A stretch of DNA of 20,631 nucleotides from a virus: the IMG/VR virus record IMGVR_UViG_3300042924_005016, positions 1 through 20,631 of that record; one strand, written 5' to 3'. Positions within the stretch are counted from its first letter, which is position 1. The number at the start of each line of letters is the position of its first letter. Both the position numbers and the translations under genes were made by a program. This document shows, one piece after another, positions 13,438 through 20,631 of this stretch. Below the pieces are notes generated by a model that saw nothing but the letters and a program-made list of their open reading frames with translations, had not been told where the DNA came from and searched no databases.

Positions 13438-14370
13438 TTAAGCTAAATATCTTACAATACAAAGTCCTTGGAAACCTGCTCCTGCGCCGGCATTTCCGTA
13501 GTCCCAACTACCGCCTCCTCCGGATCCGTAGTTTGATGCATTATTCTGTGGACCTCCTGGTTGGTTAGCATTACCTCCACCGCCGGGTCCTCCTGTCTGA
13601 GGGCCTTGGAAAGTTCCAGCACCGCCGCCAGCATAAGTTATTGAAGAACCGCTGGTGGAGAATGTCCCACCAGTACCACCAGCACCATTATCAAATCCAC
13701 CGCCGCCATAACCACCACCGCCGCCGCCACCTTGGCTATTTGTAAGTCCACCCGCACTACCTTGTCCAGGAGTTCCGGATGTTCTAGCACCAGGATATCC
13801 TTGTGGTGAGCCTGGATATCCAGCATGTCCACCACCAGATCCGCCTGGTAGTCCGGGGTTCATGACACCGGGTCCAGTATTCCCACCTCTACCGCCACCA
13901 ATTGCTGTCTGTGAAGCAAAAACCGAATTATCACCTGGAACTCCCACCGTAACACCACCTGGTCTAAATGGACCTCCAGCTCCTATGGTTACGTTGGATA
14001 TTCCACTAAGTCCATAAGTAGCATTATATATTACTCCTCCAGCGCCGCCACCAGCTCCTGTGCCACTTCCACCAGAACCACCACCAGCAATTAAAAGTAA
14101 CTCACCAGTTGTAGATCCATTTGCAGCAAAAGTTCCTGGTGATGTAAATGTATGAATACTATATCCACCAATGGTAGCCAATGATCCACCAGTTGCTGTA
14201 AATTTATCTACCTGTACCCATGTTGATCCATTATAATATTCTATAGCATTATTACTTGTACTATATCTAAGGTCTCCTACAACAGGAGACGCAGGTCTCT
14301 GAGCAGTTGTTCCTACAGGAATTCTAAGATATCCAGTGTCATTAATAATGGTATTTTTTAATGTTGCCAT
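13438..14370 (-). CDS. Glycine-rich tail adhesin / fibre tip protein candidate
   Basis: 310 residues. The N-terminal 55 residues (YLRIPVGTTAQRPASPVVGDLRYS, then NAIEYYNGSTWVQVD) are a module seen repeatedly in phage fibre proteins. After a linker, residues 90-298 are dominated by Gly with Pro and Ser, including GGSGTGAGGGAGG, GLPGGSGGGHAGYPGSPQ and GYPGARTSGTPGQG, and the chain ends QGLCIVRYLA, a frequent ending of glycine-rich phage proteins. Glycine-rich motifs of this kind build the polyglycine type II lattice of T4-like gp38 adhesins such as that of phage S16, so host-receptor recognition is likely. It has its own late promoter and AAGGAG 12 bases before the ATG. Local G+C is high because of Gly and Pro codons. 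Confidence 0.8.
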   Translation of the reverse strand: MATLKNTIINDTGYLRIPVGTTAQRPASPVVGDLRYSTSNNAIEYYNGSTWVQVDKFTATGGSLATIGGYSIHTFTSPGTFAANGSTTGELLLIAGGGSGGSGTGAGGGAGGVIYNATYGLSGISNVTIGAGGPFRPGGVTVGVPGDNSVFASQTAIGGGRGGNTGPGVMNPGLPGGSGGGHAGYPGSPQGYPGARTSGTPGQGSAGGLTNSQGGGGGGGYGGGGFDNGAGGTGGTFSTSGSSITYAGGGAGTFQGPQTGGPGGGGNANQPGGPQNNASNYGSGGGGSWDYGNAGAGAGFQGLCIVRYLA

Positions 14371-14382
14371 CTTAAGTTTACA

Positions 14383-14388
14383 CTCCTT
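14383..14388 (-). promoter_or_regulatory. Shine-Dalgarno of the glycine-rich adhesin gene
   Basis: AAGGAG on the minus strand, 12 bases before the ATG at 14370. The spacing is long but the match is among the best in the window, in contrast to the cassette genes, which have none. Confidence 0.55.
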
Positions 14389-14397
14389 CTTTGTTAG

Positions 14398-14405
14398 TAT
14401 TTATA
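14398..14405 (-). promoter_or_regulatory. T4-type late promoter for the adhesin gene
   Basis: Exact TATAAATA on the minus strand in the 51-base gap between the giant fibre gene and the adhesin gene; the expected start near 14392 leaves a leader of about 22 bases containing AAGGAG. Confidence 0.85.
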
Positions 14406-14421
14406 ACTTGTAATAAAATTA

Positions 14422-17400
14422 TCAAGAAAGTTTCTTTTTAATTTCGGAAATTTCTTCTTTCAATTCTCTAATGGATTCAATGAGTAAAGCAACGATGTTT
14501 CCATAAGAAACAGATTTAAACTCAGAGTTATCTTCAAATACAACTTGAGGAACAACCTCTTCTACTTCCTGAGCAATTAATCCAATCTTATTTTCTCCTG
14601 TAGACTTTAGATTATATTCAACTCCTCTTAATTGGAGAATCTTTTCTAGTGAATTTTCAAGAGTTTTGATATTTTCTTTTAGTCTCAAGTCGGAACTTTC
14701 TGTTATAGTAGTTGCAGTTAATGTTGCATTAACTGTAACGTTACCTACAAAAGTTGGTGTCGTTGTTAAGTTATATGCAGTTCCATTACCAATTAGAATT
14801 GCTCCGGTCTGGGGAACTCCAGTTTGTCCTGTACCACCTCTATTGAGTGGAATTGTTCCTGTGTGATTTGCTGAGTCCAGATAATATGAACTAGCCTGAC
14901 CGCCAAGTGTTGCGGCATCAACATCACCAGTTGAAGAGTTCTTGATTGAAATTGCACCATCATCACCAACTAAGAATGTAGAAGTCTTAAATTTGGCAAC
15001 ACCAGTAGTAGAATAGGTATCTAAAGTAGCAGCAGCTCTGTTTGCTGTGATTCGAATGTCTCCATAATGAGTTGAGATTCCTATACCGAAGGTGGAACTT
15101 GTGGCAGTAATTCCAAATGGTTGAGTGGATCCAATTCCAACACTTCTAACAACTTTCTGATATGAAGAGTTTCCATATAGAACAGTATCGGAGTTAGCGG
15201 AACCAGAACCAAGTCTGGATGGAGATACAGTACCACTAATAATATTAGCAGCATCAATATCCGCACTTGCGAGTAGGGACCAGTTGGTAGGATCTGATGC
15301 AGATGTATTAACGGTATTTTGATATCTTATATTTTGTTTAGTAAATGTTATTACACCTGTACCGGTTTGAGCAATTCCAACAGCGTTGAAAGTTACTCCG
15401 CTAAGTGAAGATACTGCATCGGATCTTGTAAGGTGAAGTGTAAATCCGTTCTGAGTAACAGATCCAAGGTAATAGAACGCTCCAGTATCAACACCAACAG
15501 GAGTACTTCCAGAAATTCTAACTGGATCGCCAACTGTAAATGGATGATTAGCAAAGATAATTGTATCTTTAGCAGTCGAAACTCCACATCTAACTAAACT
15601 ATGTGTACCGATACCACTTCCAGACAAATCTTGTCTGGATACTAATGCATAAGTTGAGTGAAGTTCAACAGAGGAAACACCAACTCTCTTCGCATAGTAA
15701 GTGGTATTTTCAATTACACCTGCAATATTAGTTCCACCGTTTGTTGTATATTTAATTGGGTCACCATCTTGGAATGTATGGCCAACACCAAGTACAATTC
15801 TATCATTGATAAAGTCAATATCACCGCCAGTATCAATCGTAGTTGGATCAATATCATAAGAAACATCTAGATTTAGAGTAGTTCCGACTCCAACTGCATT
15901 TCCGTCTGCAATATAGTCTGGGAGTGCTACAGTTCCAGCAAACTTCTGATTATTTGTAAGTTTGAGATATAGTCTAGTTTCTATATCGTTTACCTGAACT
16001 GTAAAGGCTCCACCTCCCGATCTTCCACCAAGATCTGAATCAATAGCAGTAAGAACATTTCCTGACGCATAGTAACGACCACCAGTTTTAATATTAACAT
16101 CTCTTACTGTACCAGCAGCACTAACTGTAATTTCAGCCAGAGCTGATGTACCAATACCTGTTGTTGATTGTAAGAAACAAGTGTAGATACCAGGAGTAGT
16201 ATATCCAGAACCACCATTTTGAATTGGAGCGCCAAGTAGAACACCCTTAACAAGACCAGTTGTACCATAACCAACATATGTGGAAATTGATGTACCAATT
16301 CCAACTCCAACTGGTGGTGCTGTTACAACACCAACTGCAGCAGCCGCAAGAGCACTAACTACTGTATCTCCATTATTAAAGTTGTAATTTTCGGTATCGC
16401 TATCTAAAATTAGATATTGACCTACAATATCTTGAATAAGAACGTATGATAGTTCTGGTTCAACAACCGTATCACCGTTTAAAATGTTAATTGCAGGAAT
16501 TTCATTAACAAGTACAGTTCTACCAGTGGATACGTTTGTTCTTGTATAATTAACAACTTTAGGTGGAATAAGGTCTGGATTAATTTGTCCAGAGGAATTT
16601 AATTGAACAACTGCATTTGGAACAGCATTTTGTGATACTGTTTTATCAATAAAGGTTCCAAGTCTATTGGACATGAAACTTCTAACAGCTAACTGAGTTG
16701 CAACTCTCTTATTCAGAGGTCCACCAAGTTCACCTTCTCCAAGATTTGTATCAGTTGAAAATTCTTCAACAGCAACACCACCAGATAGAGATAGTCTAAT
16801 AGAATCTAGTTCTCCAATCGATACCTTGTTATTGAAGAAGATATTACCCGTTCTGTTAACAGCGGTAATTTGACTACCAATCTTAAAGTCACCAAGTTCG
16901 TTAGTACCCGAAGCATATACGCGACCACCAAGTTCAGATACCTGTTCGGAAGCTGGATCACCCTTACCACCATTTTGTGGTAGTGCGTTATAGTCAGTAC
17001 CAGATCCAGAGAATTCCCAAGTATGTGACGAAGAGTTGACAATGGATGGTCTATGTAAATGACATCTGTAATTTACTGGGAGACTGCCAATACCCTGAAT
17101 TACGTTACCTGGTACTGTAGAATCAACTTTAAATTCAATTGTTCTAAAAGTAGTAATTCCAGTTGCCGCAGTAACACCAATCGCAATTGGAGAAGCTCCA
17201 TGATCTGTAATGTTTCCACCTGTAGTGGAGAAGAACCTTCTAGTTCCACCAACAGATTCAACGGAAACAATTAACTGTCTGGTACTATTATGATATGTGT
17301 AGGCATAACCAGTTGCAGTTCCACCAGATACAGATTGTGTAATTTGTTGACCAGAATTGAAAATAGCAGTTGAACCAGCACTGGCCAAAGTCAATCTTTG

Positions 17401-20400
17401 ATATGAATCGTGAGAACTAATAATTTCATCAACTATGAATTCTTGATTGTTCTTTTGGAAAGTATTGATACCAGAAGGAGTGGATCTTAAATCAACAGGT
17501 CTTCTGAAAGAATCATCTTCATAAAGTTTAAATGTAGATGCAGTGAGATATTGTACATAATAAGTATTACCATTAACAAGACCTTGAATTACGATAGCAG
17601 GTTCTGCTTGTTCGTTTCCAAGATAAACAATACTATCACCATCTACGAATGGATGACCAGCAATTGTAATAACATCCGTTGTAGTATCAATTCCTACAGA
17701 TGGATTGACAGTGGCTTGTTGTACAAGTGGTTTGAATAAACTTGTTCTATCTACATAACTATCGTCCAGGAACCTCAGTACGTAAAGGTCTTGTTCAGTT
17801 CTACCTACACCTATAACTCTAAGGGTTTGTAGACCGCCAGAAGTACCTGTGTCAGCGACTCTTCCTCTGTCAAAACCAAAGGCATTTGGAGAAAATCCGG
17901 TTGCTCTTAAAGCTACGGAACCAAAGTTAGTTGCAGAGTTAGTAATTGAGAGGTAACCACCAGACTGAGACAGTGAACCATATCTACAGAAAATCTGGAA
18001 ACAAGAAACAACCTGTGCATAACCATCATTAATTGTTCTCCAACCAATACCGTCAAATGAAATCATGGTAAAGGTTGCAGCAACCATTGACTTACCGAAC
18101 TCTGGGATATCTCCTACTGCTGGATTTTCTGCAAGTAGTTGGATAGCAGGTACGTTTGGAGAAATTACCTTATCGCCATCAACAAGAATACCATTACCAC
18201 CTAGACTGGATAGGATTGTGCAGTTTTGAATATAAGGAGACTTGAAGATTTGGGGTTTGCTGAGTATTGCAGTTCCACCAATTCCAGTTACATAATAGTG
18301 TGGAATTGTTGAAATTCTCTCTCCACGAATTGCAAAAGTAGTTGTAGAAGCAGCAGAAATCACTCCAAAATCTCTTACACCACTTTGATGTAGATCTGGA
18401 TATAATTTAATTTTTTGAATTGTTGGTACTTTTTCTACTGTAGGAACCTTTTTAGCAGTACCACCACTTACATAGGTGTGTGCAATTGTAGAAACACCAA
18501 CATTAACTGTAAAGGTTGTGGAATTGTCTACGGCACTAACTCTAAATGTATAACCATAAGGAGAAGTTCCATCTGGGAAGATCGTAGTTGTAATTCCAGA
18601 TCCACCTGGGCAAGTAAATGCAAGTCCAGTAAGAGTTACATAGTCACCAGAGGTCAATCCGTGTGCAGACGATACTACACAAGTGGCAACACCAGTTGAT
18701 TGTGTATAAATGAAGTCACTGACATTAACTTGACCATAACCATCATAAGTATGTGCAATTGTTGAAATGCCAGCATTAAATGTGAAACTATTTGTTGTTA
18801 CTCCAGTAATTGTAAATGTATATCCATCAACGTTATAAGTATTGATAGTTCCATCTGGGAAGATTGTTGTAGTAACTCCAGCATGTTGTGCGGCACAAGA
18901 GAATGGTAGTCCGTTTAAAGTTACTTTATCATTAACTTTATAACCGTGAGATTCTCTAGTGGTCGCAGTGCTTACACCAGTTGTATGTGTATATGCAAAT
19001 GTGCTAATACCTAGTTTCTGCCAACCAACATAAGTATGAGGAATAGTACTAATTCCACCTTGAATGGTAATTGTTTTAGCAGCAGTATTAACTCCAATGA
19101 TAGGGTAAATAGCACCATATCCTTGATCATCTAATCCATAATATGGGAAGATGGTTGTAGTAACTCCAGCATGTTCGGAAGTACATGCAAATGGGAAGTT
19201 GTAGAGGAAAAGTTTATCTCCTATGGTATAACTACCACCATTAGAAGTTCTACTTGGAGCAGAACGTAAAGTTAGTGTAGAAACACCAACAACATTATTG
19301 TATCTGATACTTGCGATACCAGTTTCATCATATCCACAAGTCCATCCAAGTCCTGAAAGTCTTACAGTGTTAGTTGGATACAGTTCATGTGGTGATGATG
19401 TAGTAATTGTAGTAACTCCGGTAACTCCATCATAAGTTGCACCAGTGATATTAATTACAGAAGTTGCTGCATATCCAGTTCTATCTAAAGAGGTATTAAA
19501 TGGTTCGTCAAATGAAATTGCATAGTTAAATGTATGTTGTGGAGTTTTTGTTGATGGGTCAATGTAATCTGTAAATGTTAGTCCTGTAATATAGTTTCCA
19601 TTTCTAACTTTAAAGAAATCAACCCCAGCATGTAAAGGTCTTACAACTACATTTCTTAAGGAGTCTGCGATGATATTTACATTATCATATAGAATAATTG
19701 GGTTATTTTCAATGTAATCACCAGATTCAACTAGAATTGTAGCTCCAGTGTTATAATAAAAACCTAGGAATGAAGCAATTTGAGCTGCCCTTCTAATTGT
19801 TTTGACAGGAAGAGTTCTACCATCATTCGAATCATCACCACTAGCTTGAGAAACTCTTACTAAAACTTTAGAACCAGTTCCACCACCAGTTGAAAATCCA
19901 AGATTTCCATCTCCATCTGTAGTTAGAACTTGTCCTTTTATTCCATCAGAAGTTGGATAAGTTAATCCATTAATTGTTGCAATACCAGTTACTCTAAGAT
20001 TTTCATTAACAATATTTTTTGCAACTAAATTTGTATTATTTTCTGGAATTCTTCTTATGGAAACAGAACTTGATGTTGGAATAGTTAAAGCAGGAGCAGA
20101 AGATACTCCAATTCTTATAGCTGATGAAACATTTGTAAATGTAGAAATTGCAACAGTAGTATCAGATGGAATTACGGCTGCTATTGTATTTGCAGATCCG
20201 ACAACAATAGCATTATAAACTAAATTTGTTGGCCTGGTGATACTTACTGCACTACCACTACTTACAACTGCACCAATTGTGGATGAGAGAGTTACTGCAG
20301 GTCTTCCTGTTTGAACTGTACTAATAGATACAGTGGTTCCAGATTGGATTGTGTATGCAGCTCCAACATTAACAACAACTGAATTCGTATTTACTCCAAC

Positions 20401-20631
20401 AATTACCGCATTATTGAAGAATGTTGTTACACCAGATGGTCCCAATCCACTTATAAAAATTGAATTTCCAACAGAAACATTTGCAACAGATGTTAGAGGT
20501 ACAATTGTAACTCCGGCCGCAACTGTTGAGGATGCTGTGGTTGTTAAAATTCCAATATTATATGGAGTAACAGAAGTGGTTCCAAGTCCTACAATTGATT
20601 TGTAAGAAACTCCACCTACACTTAAAGAATC
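14422..20631 (-). CDS. Giant fibre-like structural protein with beta-helix, repeats and S74 domain (5' partial)
   Basis: The frame is open to the right edge: bases 20446-20631 encode 62 more residues without a stop, so at least 2069 residues are present and the true start lies outside. An apparent start at 20445 is an internal TTG. In order: Thr/Ser/Val-rich beta repeats (to about 19900); VRVSQASGDDSNDG and KTIRRAAQIA leading into a right-handed beta-helix (ESGDYIENNPIILYDNVNII, about 19880-19560); three tandem units of 90-95 residues (18460-19270); a second helix part with PYIQNCTILS and LSQSGGYLSITNS (about 18240-17800); further beta modules with NGGSGYTTPGIYT (near 16200); the fibre motif LNRGGTGQTG (near 14830); and a C-terminal S74 self-cleaving chaperone. 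It is probably a homotrimeric tail fibre or baseplate-attached spike. Confidence 0.88.
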   Translation of the reverse strand, partial: DSLSVGGVSYKSIVGLGTTSVTPYNIGILTTTASSTVAAGVTIVPLTSVANVSVGNSIFISGLGPSGVTTFFNNAVIVGVNTNSVVVNVGAAYTIQSGTTVSISTVQTGRPAVTLSSTIGAVVSSGSAVSITRPTNLVYNAIVVGSANTIAAVIPSDTTVAISTFTNVSSAIRIGVSSAPALTIPTSSSVSIRRIPENNTNLVAKNIVNENLRVTGIATINGLTYPTSDGIKGQVLTTDGDGNLGFSTGGGTGSKVLVRVSQASGDDSNDGRTLPVKTIRRAAQIASFLGFYYNTGATILVESGDYIENNPIILYDNVNIIADSLRNVVVRPLHAGVDFFKVRNGNYITGLTFTDYIDPSTKTPQHTFNYAISFDEPFNTSLDRTGYAATSVINITGATYDGVTGVTTITTSSPHELYPTNTVRLSGLGWTCGYDETGIASIRYNNVVGVSTLTLRSAPSRTSNGGSYTIGDKLFLYNFPFACTSEHAGVTTTIFPYYGLDDQGYGAIYPIIGVNTAAKTITIQGGISTIPHTYVGWQKLGISTFAYTHTTGVSTATTRESHGYKVNDKVTLNGLPFSCAAQHAGVTTTIFPDGTINTYNVDGYTFTITGVTTNSFTFNAGISTIAHTYDGYGQVNVSDFIYTQSTGVATCVVSSAHGLTSGDYVTLTGLAFTCPGGSGITTTIFPDGTSPYGYTFRVSAVDNSTTFTVNVGVSTIAHTYVSGGTAKKVPTVEKVPTIQKIKLYPDLHQSGVRDFGVISAASTTTFAIRGERISTIPHYYVTGIGGTAILSKPQIFKSPYIQNCTILSSLGGNGILVDGDKVISPNVPAIQLLAENPAVGDIPEFGKSMVAATFTMISFDGIGWRTINDGYAQVVSCFQIFCRYGSLSQSGGYLSITNSATNFGSVALRATGFSPNAFGFDRGRVADTGTSGGLQTLRVIGVGRTEQDLYVLRFLDDSYVDRTSLFKPLVQQATVNPSVGIDTTTDVITIAGHPFVDGDSIVYLGNEQAEPAIVIQGLVNGNTYYVQYLTASTFKLYEDDSFRRPVDLRSTPSGINTFQKNNQEFIVDEIISSHDSYQRLTLASAGSTAIFNSGQQITQSVSGGTATGYAYTYHNSTRQLIVSVESVGGTRRFFSTTGGNITDHGASPIAIGVTAATGITTFRTIEFKVDSTVPGNVIQGIGSLPVNYRCHLHRPSIVNSSSHTWEFSGSGTDYNALPQNGGKGDPASEQVSELGGRVYASGTNELGDFKIGSQITAVNRTGNIFFNNKVSIGELDSIRLSLSGGVAVEEFSTDTNLGEGELGGPLNKRVATQLAVRSFMSNRLGTFIDKTVSQNAVPNAVVQLNSSGQINPDLIPPKVVNYTRTNVSTGRTVLVNEIPAINILNGDTVVEPELSYVLIQDIVGQYLILDSDTENYNFNNGDTVVSALAAAAVGVVTAPPVGVGIGTSISTYVGYGTTGLVKGVLLGAPIQNGGSGYTTPGIYTCFLQSTTGIGTSALAEITVSAAGTVRDVNIKTGGRYYASGNVLTAIDSDLGGRSGGGAFTVQVNDIETRLYLKLTNNQKFAGTVALPDYIADGNAVGVGTTLNLDVSYDIDPTTIDTGGDIDFINDRIVLGVGHTFQDGDPIKYTTNGGTNIAGVIENTTYYAKRVGVSSVELHSTYALVSRQDLSGSGIGTHSLVRCGVSTAKDTIIFANHPFTVGDPVRISGSTPVGVDTGAFYYLGSVTQNGFTLHLTRSDAVSSLSGVTFNAVGIAQTGTGVITFTKQNIRYQNTVNTSASDPTNWSLLASADIDAANIISGTVSPSRLGSGSANSDTVLYGNSSYQKVVRSVGIGSTQPFGITATSSTFGIGISTHYGDIRITANRAAATLDTYSTTGVAKFKTSTFLVGDDGAISIKNSSTGDVDAATLGGQASSYYLDSANHTGTIPLNRGGTGQTGVPQTGAILIGNGTAYNLTTTPTFVGNVTVNATLTATTITESSDLRLKENIKTLENSLEKILQLRGVEYNLKSTGENKIGLIAQEVEEVVPQVVFEDNSEFKSVSYGNIVALLIESIRELKEEISEIKKKLS
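14425..14694 (-). other. Peptidase S74 intramolecular chaperone domain of the giant fibre
   Basis: The last 90 residues start at the Ser of SSDLRLKENI. This is the endosialidase-type cleavage site, where Ser and a Lys five residues later (S-D-L-R-L-K) form the catalytic dyad. LIAQEVEEVVPQVV and VSYGNIVALLIESIRELK follow, then a terminal coiled coil EISEIKKKLS. The domain trimerises the fibre and then cuts itself off, so the mature fibre should end near 14695. Confidence 0.9.
18460..19270 (-). repeat. Three tandem 90-95-residue repeats in the giant fibre
   Basis: Each unit has a strand ending in LxGLxF or LxNFPFxC, then AGVTTTIFP or SGITTTIFP, a variable loop, and GxSTIxHTY. The IFP motif lies at about 19144, 18856 and 18574, giving spacings of 288 and 282 bases; the HTY motif recurs at about 19030, 18745 and 18470, with a degenerate further copy near 18290. 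DNA identity is visible but partial, pointing to old duplication. Confidence 0.75.

Noticed and set aside
13452-13835. Two further minus-strand frames inside the glycine-rich adhesin gene
   Set aside because: They are other-frame readings of repetitive GGN/CCN codons, have no start signals, and overlap a gene with a clear promoter and ribosome binding site.
14406-14424. Hairpin CTTG/CAAG after the giant fibre stop as a terminator
   Set aside because: The stem has a bulged A and only AT-rich pairs beyond four bases, with no T run following; not convincing.
1-20631. tRNA genes, CRISPR arrays, transposases, integrase or attachment repeats
   Set aside because: All gaps between genes are under 100 bases and none shows a cloverleaf, regular short repeats, or flanking duplications around the cassette; no recombinase-like protein is encoded.

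Overview
The window is a piece of a T4-like myovirus genome from a marine phage, most likely a cyanophage. The evidence is a run of T4-type head and neck genes in T4 order on the minus strand (gp13, gp14, gp15, gp16, gp17), T4-type late promoter boxes (TATAAATA), AT-rich DNA, and fibre and neck proteins with the glycine/threonine-rich beta repeats common in Synechococcus and Prochlorococcus phages. A pelagiphage-type host cannot be excluded from the sequence alone.

Layout, read right to left along the minus strand (direction of late transcription): a giant fibre-like structural protein, at least 2069 residues, running off the right edge and ending in a self-cleaving S74 chaperone domain (14422-20631); a glycine-rich, collagen-like adhesin candidate behind its own late promoter (13438-14370); a 146-residue unknown protein (12982-13422). 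Then comes an interruption on the opposite strand (6682-12985), followed by two small convergent genes (6275-6645) and the packaging/neck block: gp13 (5349-6179), gp14 enlarged by repeats (3917-5347), gp15 (2840-3889), gp16 small terminase (2412-2843), a 549-residue unknown (739-2388), a 58-residue small gene (561-737) and the N-terminal third of gp17 large terminase (1-552, cut by the left edge).

The plus-strand interruption is the most notable part. It is a compact seven-gene operon, very AT-rich, with gaps of at most 7 bases or 4-base overlaps: a flavin-dependent halogenase with intact catalytic Lys/Glu positions; a prolyl-4-hydroxylase-like 2-oxoglutarate/Fe(II) oxygenase; a 250-residue unknown; a second oxygenase; a second, shorter halogenase-like flavoprotein in which the catalytic Glu position is Gln; a fusion of an HD-like helical domain with a 2OG oxygenase; and a fourth 2OG-oxygenase-like protein. 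No flavin reductase, carrier protein or precursor peptide lies within it, so reduced flavin probably comes from the host and the substrate is unknown. It looks like an accessory oxidative-tailoring module placed between the adhesin genes and the neck genes.

Regulation is visible. Three exact T4 late-promoter boxes drive minus-strand genes (before the adhesin, before the 62-residue gene, before gp13). The gp13 promoter is embedded in a 12-bp hairpin that would hide the gp13 ribosome binding site in read-through RNA but not in RNA started at the promoter, a layout known from T4 genes such as e. No gap between genes exceeds 100 bases, and I saw no tRNA gene, CRISPR array or insertion sequence.
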